Below are positions 31,965 to 42,103 of a stretch of DNA of 64,000 nt, piece by piece (position 1 is the first letter of the stretch; the number at the start of each line of letters is the position of its first letter). Source of the DNA: Takakia lepidozioides (taxonomy: Eukaryota > Streptophyta > Takakiopsida > Takakiales > Takakiaceae); the NCBI GenBank assembly GCA_030704615.1, contig CM060734.1, positions 27,420,042-27,484,041 of the forward strand, given 5' to 3'. The notes beneath the pieces were generated by a model that had not been told where the DNA came from, made no database searches, and was given only the letters and a program-made list of their open reading frames with translations. The position numbers were made by a program, and so were the translations under genes.

Positions 31965-33970
31965 TCACTGGTCCCCTGGATCCATATTCAGAAGAATGAA
32001 CACCTCGGCGGGGCTCAACGATGGTGCATGTATGTAGTAATGAGTGGTGCAATTACACCCGAGTCTCTTTAGGTACACGTAGTACAGATGTTTGTAAGGG
32101 CAATACGATGCCCCATTCTTGGCCATGATCTGGAAGTCTTTGCAATTGCAGGTGGGTAATTCTGAAATGGTAATGGTGTACACCTTGTTGCGGACAACTG
32201 AGCCTGCCGTGACCATCTGATAAATACGCCCAAAGCCTGGTGGGGGCACTTTGGTTGAGCTCTGGATTGTGCAGTTCATCCCAAGTGCATTCCCCATCCT
32301 TGTCTTGTTCACTTTTGAGGGAGGTCACCGTCTCCTCGGTTTGCCCCAACGGTGTGTAGGATGCGCATTGTTGTCGCGTTGGTCTACTCTTGCTCTCATA
32401 GGGGTCAGTGCTTGACACTGTGCAACCGGAAATGGTTGTCTGGGGACATCAGTTCGCTGCACCATCCAAAATCCCGTTGCAGTAAGGGCATCGGCCTCAA
32501 CCTGACTTCAGATTGCATCCCGGTTCCATCGCCCATTTCACTGGATTTTTCGACCTTGAAGCTGTTCGTACCAACATTTCCTGCCCATCCGGCCCAAAGC
32601 CCCATTGTTTCCCGCTTAGGAATTTGTAGTACCTTGCTTGCTGGATGATTGGTCTGTCGATGTCCTCCATTGTGGCCGTCAGGAGGTCGACCAGATGTGC
32701 AGCAGAAGACGCTCGCCAAGAGGTGTGGACTGATTCAGCCATATTCGTGGTCGGAATGTCCGTGTCCGAATCGAGGCCCAGTCCTACAAGGATAGAAACA
32801 ATGGTGAGGGAAAATGGAAATGTGTGGAATACAACGAGAACTGCAGCAAAAGTCTGACATCATACCTCCCACATGTACTATCCGAACTGTCCATACCGGT
32901 AATGCCACCACCCCAACCAACTGTGCAAGGCTCCTAGATTGATTGTCTCCACTGCACCTGACGTGTTCCACCAAGCCTCGATGATTTCAAACTTCACCTC
33001 CGCGTCATCAAATGTGGGTGCATTCTTCCACGCCATACAAAGGACACGGTGTTCAGCTTGGAAGGAGTTTGCAACAAATTTGCCTGTGTAGTGAGAAAGA
33101 CTCTACATCCAATGGAATCCACAGGATCTCTCTTTCCCCTCCATCGGAGCATTTGGGTCCTCCCCATACACACGCCGCACCGCAGCCCAGTTGGCCTGAG
33201 CGTTGTCTGCCATGAATCCCCTGAAATTTGGCTTGGGCAACCCCGTCCTTGCCATCTGCTTGTTTATCCCTTCCCACAAATGCATCTCCGATTGTGTGTC
33301 CTCCCCTTTCATCTCGCAAATTGCAATCGTCATTAGCCTTTTGGAGTGATAGTCATAAACATGCGCACCCATGGTTACCCATTGATGGTTTGTAATTTGC
33401 TTGATGTGGTCAAACATCACCCAAGCATTTGACAAGTTCCCAGTTGTCATTCGAGTGACCAAGTCCACTCCACTCCCAGGCCCACAGGTGGACATTTTTG
33501 ACGATGAAACAACGGTCGGTTTCACTGCCTTGCCCAGGAAACCTGCTACCTTGGATGTAGTCATATCCACACCTTCGTTTCACCTCCAGGATTGAGTGCA
33601 TGTCCGACCCCCGGCCGAATTCCTGCTTGCAAGATACAATGTGATTCTGCATATTTGGGCTACAAACGTGCGAGACGGACTCCAAGAGGTCGATCATCTC
33701 CTTGTCGTCCAAGGGCACCCGGTCCTTTCCATCTTCAGACATGATTTTCCCCAGAGCAATCTTGTGGGCTGCCTTCAGCTGAATCTGCTTTGGTCTGGTT
33801 CCGGGGCTCAACTTCACCTCCTCCTTTATGATTTGTTGTGCTTCCTGCACAGCCTCCCGCATGTTGCCTCTCGCCAAAGGGTGGCAGTGCACACCTACGT
33901 GTATGCAAGCTCTTGTCAAGTCTGGCAACATACTACCGACATAATACTGCTTGGCTTTGCACATTGACAT
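31965..33970 (-). pseudogene. MULE-like transposase with SWIM zinc finger, fragmented
   Basis: Read on the minus strand. The first part (33970-33540) has LSPGTRPKQIQLKAAHKIAL and the second (33570-33103) has WVTMGAHVYDYHSKRLM, FRGFMADNAQANWAAVRRVY and RSCGFHWM, which fit the DDE-type MULE core (Asp in MADNAQ; the Cys-x-x-His-Trp block). After intervening frames, 32312-31965 gives ELPTCNCKDFQ ... CPYKHLYYVY, a CxC...CxxxH SWIM-type finger, the usual C-terminal module of these transposases. Several frame changes occur; some may be introns. MULE transposases move DNA by cut-and-paste. No terminal inverted repeats were located. Confidence 0.6.
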
Positions 33971-34773
33971 GCATGTTGGTGGATCTTTGCAATGGGCGTT
34001 GCTTAAAGGAGTCGCGATGAGGGAGGGCGGAGCTCCGTCCTCCCGCTTAGTCCTCGCTATCTTTAGTTATGACTAATCATTTAGGGTTCCGTCTATTTTC
34101 CGCTTCGTTACATACTGTTGCCTCTATCTTTTAGCGCCTCTGCTGTCTTAGCTCTCTCTAAGTTAGGCTATGGCTGCCGCCATGGCTCGGTTCTTTGTTC
34201 ACTGTGCTGTTGCGCAGTGCTGCATTATCGTCAAAGGCTGTTGTTCCCTCTACATCTACTGTCTCACTATTGTGGTTCTTTCAAGCTATATCATGCCAGA
34301 TTCAGCGAAGTTTTCCACCCCCAAGATCAAGATTGGTGCTATGCCCCCTTACAAAGCAGCTTTGCCTTGCAACACAAGGAGCGACATTTCCGTGTCTTCC
34401 TACAGCTACCTCGATCCTCAGCTCAAAAGCAGTGTCTCCGCTATAAACATAGCAAGCTGCTATGAGGAACTTCACATGCTCTGATGGTCACACCAACAGT
34501 TTTTTACTTTGGCTCCCCAATACTGCACTCTCCAAGCACCTGAATGCTCGTCCTTACCACTACATCAGCTCGCAAGTATCAGATCCCCAAATGATCAGCA
34601 TGCGCCGAAGAAGCCCGCCTGGCAATTCTGGAGAAACCGAGACCTGTTTAAATGCCCGGTTTACCATCTCTTCCCCCCTTGTCAACCCTTGCGAGCGATG
34701 TGTGCAGCTCCTGCTACGACATGGCTCAGGCAAGAACTGTTATATGTAGGTCAGACATAGCCTCTTCTAGCAA
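33971..34773. other. unassigned DNA
   Basis: Plus-strand frames (34118-34465, 34170-34484, 34462-34749) overlap one another and show no known motif. The region could contain the missing left end of the hAT element, but no CAGGG-type inverted end with a GTGTTGAG duplication was found. Confidence 0.35.
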
Positions 34774-35350
34774 TCATGTGCGGAGATCGCGATAACTCGG
34801 AGGTGTGTATGTGGACTTGGAATCGGACGTGGCTTTGACAGCAGCCACAAACGAAGGAAACCTCGAGACATTGAACGGAATATTGGCCTCGTAGAAAAAT
34901 TGGGCCCACTTCTTATCCAGAGTCCTCCCGTGCGACAAATTTAAGCCTTCTTGCATTGATTGTTGCCTCAATGGTCCGTACAAGTGCTGGCGTACAATCG
35001 GGTGTTGCTCCTGACCCACCGGCTTCTCCACGAACAGTAGACGCCTCGCAAGAATCCCCCTGGGTACAACTCTGAGGGACAGTTTGATTCGAACCTAGAG
35101 TGTTTGGCTCAGAAGCCGCAGCCACATCAAGAGACGGTGGGATATTGCCTCCACATTGGGCAAAGTGGGCTTTCACTCGTATGGAGGCTTTTGAGCACAA
35201 ACTAACCCCTACATTCTTCCCATCTCTGTAGCCGAGGTGATATAACATGCGATCTTTGCGACCCGCCAGCTTCAATGCACAAAGATTGCATTGAACACCG
35301 TCCTTTTTGTGCGGGTCTATGGTGAACCAAGGGATCCACTCCTCCATCAT
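34774..35350 (-). pseudogene. hAT transposase N-terminus (BED finger and start of DUF659), truncated
   Basis: The ATG at 35350 begins MMEEWIPWFTIDPHKKDG. Residues 1-70 form a BED-type zinc finger: aromatic W..WF, CNLC, later CSKASIRVKAHFAQCGG. A Ser/Pro-rich linker follows, then KKWAQFFYEANIPFNVSRF and TPPSYRDLRT, the conserved opening of the DUF659/hAT catalytic region. The frame ends at TGA near 34776 and the catalytic and dimerisation parts are missing. BED fingers bind transposon ends. The hairpin array and CAGGG terminus upstream (to 36612) belong to the same element by position. Confidence 0.8.
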
Positions 35351-35752
35351 CCTCACACCCAAAACCCTAACCACAGACTTAAGATTGAACGAAGAATACT
35401 AATGTACTTGGTAGATTTGTCAAGAGCAATAGAAGTTAGAACAGAATGCGATGGCCCAACACTACGGCATCAATCCAAGTGGATCAATGCACCATGTAGT
35501 ATTGTGTTTTTTGACAATTTGCTGCAGTGGCTCTGGTGGAAGCCACAACAGCAAACGGTCCGTACCCTCCTCTTGGGCTTACACTCTTGCTCAAGGAATA
35601 GAGAACATTCACTCGCCACAAAAGTGTTTGCCACAAAAGAAGTGAGGGGCATTGGGACCACCTTATATACCCTCCAGCCTCCAAGCCTCACATGCTTGAC
35701 GAATCAGATCCGCTCCAAGTCGCACGAGGAAATCGCATGTTTTTTTTTTTTA
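35351..35752. other. 5' region of the hAT element
   Basis: Lies between the transposase start and the hairpin array. Short frames only; probably promoter and 5' UTR, read leftwards. Confidence 0.4.
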
Positions 35753-36385
35753 AAAACTGCTGCGACCACCCTCATGCTGGTGGTCGCACCTATTTTTTAA
35801 AAAAAATGCTGCGACCACTCCCATGCTCGTGATCACAGAGATTATTAAAAAAATAAAAAAATAAAAAAATTGCTGCGACCACCCCCTTGCTGGTGGTCGC
35901 AACTATTAAAAAAACAGAAAATTTCTGTGACCACCCCCCTGCTGGTGGTTGCACCTATTAAACAAATAGAAAATTTCTGCGACCACCCCCATGCTCGTGG
36001 ACACAGATAATTTTTTTTTCAAAAAATAAAAATAAATTTTGCGACCATCCCCCTGCTGGTGGTCGCATTTATTAAAAAAAAAAAAATGCTGCGACCACCC
36101 CCATGTTGGTGGTCACAGATATTAAAAAATAGAAAAATATTGCGACCACCGCCCTGATGGTGGTCGCACCTATTATAAATAAAATAAAAATTGTGCGACC
36201 ACCAGTAGCGGTGGTCGCAACTGTTTAAGAAAAGAAAAAAATGCGACCACCCCTACTAGTGGTCGCATCTATTTTTTAAAAACAAAAAATGTTGCGACAA
36301 CCCCTCTGCTAATGGTCGCAACTATTAAAAAATAAGATAAATTCTGCGACCACCACCATTTGGAGGTCGCACCAATTTAAGAAGA
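35753..36385. repeat. array of about 12 palindromic TGCGACCACC...GGTGGTCGCA units
   Basis: Each unit is a hairpin with 9-12 bp arms (TGCGACCACC / GGTGGTCGCA) around a 6-8 base loop, separated by A/T-rich spacers; the period is about 50 bp. Loops vary (CCCATGCT, CCCCTGCT, AGTAGC). In places one arm is mutated (for example GATCACAG). Position inside the hAT end suggests subterminal transposase-binding repeats. Confidence 0.85.
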
Positions 36386-36529
36386 ATGATTTAAAAATGA
36401 CCTCAACTATTGGCGGATGGAGTAATTTATAAAACAATTCATTCATTTGCCAAGGTGTCGCTTGGAATACAACGTGTCCACCTACGCAGCATATTTTTCA
36501 CCTAACTCATGTTTTATTGATTTTTCGGC

Positions 36530-36612
36530 AAAACTGACGTGACGTTGGTCGCATCAGCGTCAGGTCCGACGTGATGTGACGTTACGTGACGTCACTGACG
36601 TGTGCAACCCTG
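36530..36612 (-). mobile_element. right terminus of hAT element
   Basis: Read on the minus strand it starts CAGGGTTGCACACGTCAG, a CAGGG-type hAT inverted terminus, followed by ACGTCA/ACGTAA repeats. The adjacent 8 bases GTGTTGAG (36613-36620) would be the target duplication; the other copy was not found in the window. Confidence 0.55.
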
Positions 36613-36708
36613 GTGTTGAGCCGGCAGAGAAGTTTAGCATGTGTTTGTTCTTGTTTTGTGTCTTCTCGCGATTCTCATGATGAGGTTCTTTTGTCTGACC
36701 GATGTTAG
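36613..36708 (+). other. intron or 5' flank of the methyltransferase-like gene
   Basis: Ends in a pyrimidine-rich CCGATGTTAG acceptor before the first visible exon. The hAT insertion lies immediately upstream, so any earlier exons are displaced or lost. Confidence 0.4.
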
Positions 36709-38853
36709 GCCATGCAGACAAGGTTGCTGCGAATCTGGAATGGCCATACAAACACGAAGTTGCTGTACCACTTTCCCATCGAGCCAACAGACGACAAAAT
36801 GAATGACTGGCTCTACATGATGACTTGGTGGCATCAGGTATAATTTCCTCCTCTTCTATGTGTTGGACATCATCGCAATTTCAAATTCATGAATGTTTTG
36901 GAGACTTGCAATGCTGCAGGTACTGACCCACGCCCAGGAGCAATTGGATTGCAACACCACCACTTTCAAGTTACAGATCAACTGGACGAAACCGGAGACA
37001 ATGGAGAACTACGTGCAGTCCTGGCGAGGGCGCTTCGCAAACCTCTTTTTCAGAGAAATTGCAAAGGCAAGATGCAACGTATACATCGAAGAGCAGGAGG
37101 GTGCTGACAAAGCGGCAATGCGAGTCTTGTTCAGGTAATCTGCTGCCAATGCATCCCCCTATTTGCAGTTTTGAGGATTTAGCCAAGCAGCGGTGGGTAT
37201 TGCGGCGCCAAAATATACCTCTGCAAGATGTGAATGTTGGGTAATTGGGGCACGGTCCATTGCGTATTTCGGTGCCGAAATACCTTTTGCATTCAGAACT
37301 TCCTCTTGCATGATGCATCAGTAGCATGATTTTTGTTGAACTGGCTCGTGATTGCAGGTACATAAATTTTGCTCTCATTCTGTCCGGAGCCATTCAAAGG
37401 GTCCCACCATTCTTCCTGGTGTGGAGGACACCTGGAGGTCATGGTACGATGTACACAGAAGTAATGGCGAAGGAGTGGCATGCCGAGCATTTGGTAGACC
37501 GTCCCTGGTATGTGGATCTCCGAAGTGGGACCGTTGACCTCTCGGAGGTTAACTTGAAGAAGGAAGCGAATGCCCGGGCTATGAAGGCGCATTTGGATCC
37601 CCAACCAGAGGACGCGGAAGAACTGAAAGTAGAGGAGGCAGCAAAGCAGAAAGCACTGAGAAAGTCAGCCAAGGCGGCAACGTTGGTGAAGGAGCAGATG
37701 GAGAAGCAGGCAGCTGAGCAGCCCAGGGACAGGAAGAAAAGAATGCGCAAACAGGGGCAAGAGACGAAGAGCCCCACACCCAAGAAGAAGAAGCAACAAC
37801 ATAGTCAGCTAGATGACGAGGATTCCGACAATGATTTCCAGCAGGATAACACCCAGGGGGCCACACCTCGTCCGAAAATTCACAAGGTCCAGCGCTCCGG
37901 GGGTTTAGCTGCGAAGACATCACTATACGAGGATGCACCTGGCAGACCCTACCGTGCGGTGCACATTGCGGGCAGGGAAGTCCTCAAAACACCCACAATT
38001 GTGAAGTATGTTAATGAAAATTTCGTAACTGCTCTGACCAGAAGGCTGGAGAAAACAAGATTGAGGAAGGCGATCGAGGCCCACCAGGGGAAGGGGAAGA
38101 GAAAGGCCACTGGAAATGATATCGAAGACACTCCTGGCTACACAAAGATGATGGAGTATTTTGTGGCGATGAGCCACGGCAAAAAGAGCACAGTCGGGGG
38201 CAGGGCGGTGAAAGCCTCCATCGACATGATCCTTGTGGATATCCCGGATGGGTAGGAGATACTGGGGCTGGGCTCTCTACCGTGGTGGAACAAGTACGAC
38301 GAAAGATACTGGAGCCACACATTCGGGTTCGCAGCCAACATGTTGGACGACGACGGCTGTGTTGTTGTGCTAGCAGCCGATGGAGAAGTCACTGAGAATG
38401 ATATCAAAGTATGGACGGGGAGAAGTGCAGCACCCATCCTGAAGAAGATCTAGACTTGCATCAACACGTAGGGTCTTGTCAACGATGGTCAGAAAGTTTG
38501 CTGCGGTTTTCCTCTATTCTGCCAATTTCTGCGCCGAAATTGCCCATGTATGTGTAGGCCACCTCTCACGTTCTCCTTTCCTTCTTTGCAGACTCTTATC
38601 TTTCAGGCATTCTGCTTCGTGAAAGAACATTCGAAATTCAAATTACGTCAAGCAGGCAGTCTTGTTGATTCCACAGTTGATCCACTAGACTATAACGTCC
38701 TGTTCAACCATGTGGGAGAGAATGACATGCTTTGTGATTTGTCGGGCAAGCCTTGGAGGTATGGTAGGACCAAGTTTCCTACATTCATCCAGACGCTCAT
38801 GGAAACGTGTACGGATGTTGAAGGCAGGGTCCTCGACGTCACTGCTAATACAG
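36709..38853 (+). pseudogene. methyltransferase-like gene, exons 1-4 (beta-class N4/N6 layout), interrupted
   Basis: Visible exons: 36709-36837, 36920-37134, 37358-about 38492 and 38592-38853. Donors are GT (GTATAA, GTAATC, GTGAG; the exon 3 donor is unclear) and acceptors TTAG/GCAG. Exon 2 gives FKLQINWTKPETMENYV; exon 3 gives FALILSGAIQRVPPFFLVW, a K/E/Q-rich stretch and IDMILVDIPDG. Exon 4 gives TFIQTLMETCTDVEG and VLDVTANT, continuing as G-ACMWAAMMSNRFVFSFEGD in exon 5. The last block matches motif I of N4/N6 MTases (VLDPFxGSGT...F.G.E), and DIPDG sits where DPPY (motif IV) would be. Motif IV before motif I is the beta-class order. Exon 3 has in-frame stops at 38253, 38451 and 38469, so this copy is broken. 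The substrate is unknown and the catalytic motif is degenerate. Confidence 0.6.
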
Positions 38854-38861
38854 GTGAGAGC

Positions 38862-39188
38862 TGTCAAGTTATTTTACCACTAGTGTGAAACTAGCTAGGA
38901 AATAGCTAGTTTTTACATATTGATATTTGGGATTGGCCCAAGTGTCAATCCAGGGGTCAAGGCAGATTTAGGCCCTGGAGTGGTTATCTTCACGGCAAGC
39001 GCGGGAGGCTCATCTTTCTCGAGTTGAGCCTCACCGCGCCTAGCTATGGCGCCGTAGTGTGGATTCCCCATGGCGTGGGGTGCACTTGGCTTGACTTGTA
39101 TTTGAGTGATGAGGTTATATATGCATGAGTTTATGCTTCAGCTTTGTGAGCTCGCATGAGCTTGTGCTTGTATCCTTCCTCTTTATCA
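38862..39188 (+). mobile_element. 5' LTR, part B only
   Basis: Begins TGTCAAGTTATTTTACC directly at the host junction and ends CTCTTTATCA. It matches the second part of the full 3' LTR (49849-50175) over all 327 bases as far as I can see. A TATA-like TTATATATGC lies at about 39112. The first ~190 bp of the LTR (part A) are missing here and found instead at the far 3' end. Confidence 0.85.
39008..39023 (+). promoter_or_regulatory. LTR segment complementary to the PBS (putative self-primer)
   Basis: GCTCATCTTTCTCGAG is the exact reverse complement of the 16 bases just after the LTR (39189-39204). If the transcript starts near here, its 5' end could fold back as primer, as in Tf1. The transcription start is not known. 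Confidence 0.6.
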
Positions 39189-39230
39189 CTCGAGAAAGAT
39201 GAGCTCGTATCTATGAGTGCTAGATACGAG
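39189..39230 (+). promoter_or_regulatory. self-complementary primer binding site and adjacent hairpin
   Basis: CTCGAGAAAGATGAGC abuts the LTR end (TATCA), the position of a PBS, but pairs with the LTR at 39008-39023 rather than matching a plant tRNA PBS such as TGGTATCAGAGC. It is followed by an 8-bp hairpin, CTCGTATC / GATACGAG (39204-39211 and 39223-39230). Confidence 0.65.
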
Positions 39231-40720
39231 TTAGTTGTAGCACTTGTGGTTTTTGCTTGAGATTGAGAGAAACCAAGTTGTTATGCAAGGAGCACCATGG
39301 AGCTCTTGGTTGTTAGAAGCGGAGGTGATGTGGGTTACAAGGTGGTAGACCTTGGCATTCGATCTTCAGCTTCAGAGATGAAAGCACCATGCTGCAGGTA
39401 ATTCCAGAGCACCTTGATGGTTTCAGATTGTGTACATGCATGAGCAAGCACGATTGGGAAGAGGACCAGTCAAGAGCAGGTTATAGTGGCTTTGGTGGCA
39501 AAGCTGAGAACTGGACCTGGGAATGCGAGCTTTCATTGTGTGAAGGATTGCAAGACCAAGCGAAAGGGCTGATTTGGCTTGGGGCAAATCAATGCACTTT
39601 GTGGAGTATGGTGAGATTGGGTTCCAATCTCGAGCTTCAGCATTGAGAGGGCTCTTGTCATGGCAAGAGCAGGGCTGGAACAGGAGCTAAGAGGTGCGGC
39701 AAGGCCATGGAATGTAGGGTTTCAGAGCTTGGAAGAAGAGCTCTTGCACCACAAGAGAAGTGTCTTGTGGCTGGAAATGTAAGCCTTAGGGTTTCAGGAG
39801 CTTGGCAAAGGCTGTGGAGTGCTTAGTCTTGTCTTAGAGAGCATCAAGGAGCCAAGGAGCCAAGATAGGGGGCTGATATCTCTTGTGTGAAGAGGTTGCA
39901 TGTGTGGAGCATGTATTCAGCTCATTGAAGCTTCCATCTTCAAGCTTGGAGGGCAAGCAAGGAAGAGGGAAGGGCTGACTTCCCTTATGTGAGGGCAATG
40001 TATGTGTGGAGCATGCTATCAGCCTGGTGAAGGCTTGCACTTTTAGGTGTGGGAGTGCAAGGAAGGAAGGAAGGGGCGGGCTGGTTTCCCTGTAGGGCAT
40101 GTAGAGCATGCTTTCAGCCTGCTGAAGCTTGTATTTTCAGGTTTGTGGGTGCAAGAAATGAAGCAAAGGAGCTGATTCTCTTATGGTGAGAGTGGGGCAT
40201 GTGTGGAGCATGCCTTCAGCCCATTGAGGCTCTTGTTTTCAAGCCTTAGAGAACTAGAACGGAAGGTCTAGGGCTGGTTTCCACGTGGAGTGAAAGAAAA
40301 GCACTTGTAGGGCCTATGTGAGTTGGGGTTTCAACTTCAAGCTTGAAGGGATCGCAACTCTTGAAGCAACAGATGTAGAGAGCTGGAATAGGCTCTAAGA
40401 CAGATGTTATGGCCAATGAGAGTGCTTGAATGAGTGCTCACAAGGGCTGGGAACCAGCAGGGCTTGGTTGTTTGCCATTGAGTTTAGTGGCGTGTTTGGG
40501 GAGGCTAAGTGAGAAAGAAGGCTTGGTTTGTGGCAACCACCTCATGGCTTAGGGCTACTATGGTGGTGTGTGGGAGCCGAAAGAGCAAGGATACCTTGCT
40601 GATTTCCTCACAGCCACCATAGCTCGGTGGAAAGAAGCCTAGAGTCCAAGAGACACAAACCCTAGCTTGGCGTGGCTAAACCCCTTGGAGAAATGGCTAA
40701 ACTGCCAGAGCGGCCATGTG
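39231..40720 (+). other. non-coding leader of the DNMT element with about 110-bp repeats
   Basis: From about 39885 to 40300 there are four diverged units of 100-115 bp, each with a TGTGTGGAGCATG-like start, TTCAGCC...TTGAAGCTT and GGGCTG.TTC. Short frames only. A 2.9-kb leader before gag is long and might hold packaging or translation signals. Confidence 0.55.
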
Positions 40721-41400
40721 TGGGGCTGTGACAGGCTGTGCCCTGTGCCCTGTGGGGCTGTGACGGGCTGTGCCCAGTGGCCTGTGGGGCTGTGACGGGC
40801 TGTGATGGGCTGTGGCAAGCTGTGACAGGCTGTGACGGGCTGTGACGGGCTGTGATGGGCTGTGGCAAGCTGTGACAGGCTGTGATGGGCTGTGATGGGC
40901 TGTGACAGGCTGTGCCCTGTGCCCTGTGGAGCTGTGACGGGCTGTGATGGGCTGTGACAGGCTGTGCCCTCTGGCCTGTGGGGCTGTGACGGGCTGTGAC
41001 AGGCTGTGGCAAGCTGTGATGGGCTGTGATGGGCTGTGCCCTGTGCCCCGTGGGGCTGTGACAGGCTGTGGCGAGCTGTGACAGACTGTGCCCATGGCCT
41101 TTGGGGCTGTGACGGGCTGTGAGGGGCTGTGACAGGCCGTGCCTGAGGCCTTTGAGGCTGTGACGGGCTGTGAGGGGCTGTGACAGGCCGTGCCCATGGC
41201 CTTTGGGGCTGTGACGGGCTGTGAGGGGCTGTGACAGGCCGTGCCCGAGGCCTTTGGGGCTGTGACGGGCTGTGACAGGCCGTGCTTGAGGCCTTTGAGG
41301 CTGTGACAGGCTGTGACAGGCTGCGACAGGCTGTGCCCAGTGGCCTGTGGGACTGTGACGGCTGTGACCAGTGAGCTGTGTGGGCCTGTGCTGGTCTGTG
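40721..41400. repeat. decamer minisatellite GGGCTGTGAC in the DNMT element leader
   Basis: About 60 units of GGGCTGTGAC/AGGCTGTGAC/GGGCTGTGAT, interrupted by GCCCTGTGGCCTGTGG-type variants. Larger periods (about 60 bp with CCTTTGGGGCTGTGACG) are visible from 41090 on. The minus strand is open through it (SQPVTACHSP-like repeats), a consequence of the repeat. The motif is shared with family A. Confidence 0.9.
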
Positions 41401-42103
41401 GTGGCCCGTGTTGACCTGTGGACGGCCTGTGCTGACTCGTGGAGGCACTGGTGGACTGCCTAAGGACTGGCATGTGGTCTGGAAGGCCGAATTTTGAAGC
41501 TCGTGGAGGGCGGTTTGAGGAGTATCTTCATGATATTCCCATGGTCATGCAAGTGAGGGTAGAGAGGAGAGGCAGAGTGTTGGGATGAGAGCATGCTGGG
41601 GTTAGGCATTGCTTTAGCTTCTTTCCTCGTAGTTTCCACCCTCTCATTAGGCCAAGACCTTTCCGTAGGTGGAGGCAAGAGTCAGTCCGGGTTTGGGCTG
41701 GGTGTCCTTGCAGGAGCAACACCGTGGAGTTGTTTTTGGTGTGGGGGAGTTGTCGATCTGATTTCTTGTGTTTGGATCCCCTCCATACCTGCATGCTTGA
41801 CTGTGCGCCATGCTAGTTTTGGTGGGCGCTTGTTTTTATAGGTGATTGGTCCGGATTTGATCACCGGCCAGTCCTAGAGCATGCTGTCGATGGTGAGGAC
41901 TGGGGTGATGACCAGCCAGACCATCATTGTTTCTCTTGTGGTGAGGTTGGAGGTGATGACCAGCCAACCATAGGAGTGCTTGCGGTGGATGCAGGTACAG
42001 GTGTAGGCTATGTTAGGAACTTAGTATTCCAAACCATAAGCCGCAACAGGGTCTCTACCCGGTTACCTTGTGGAGAGGGGGTTAGGGACATGTTCATGAC
42101 CGG
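41401..42103 (+). other. 3' part of leader
   Basis: No convincing gene. It ends with GTTAGGGACATGTTCATGACC, whose ATGs (42090, 42096) are out of frame with gag and meet TGA at once. Confidence 0.5.

Noticed and set aside
35753-36385. CRISPR-like array
   Set aside because: Units are palindromic hairpins with A/T spacers of irregular length in eukaryotic DNA next to a hAT gene; no cas genes.
40639-41473. Long minus-strand open frames of 250-270 codons (SQPVTACHSP repeats)
   Set aside because: They are the translation of the decamer minisatellite; open in several frames only because the repeat lacks stops.
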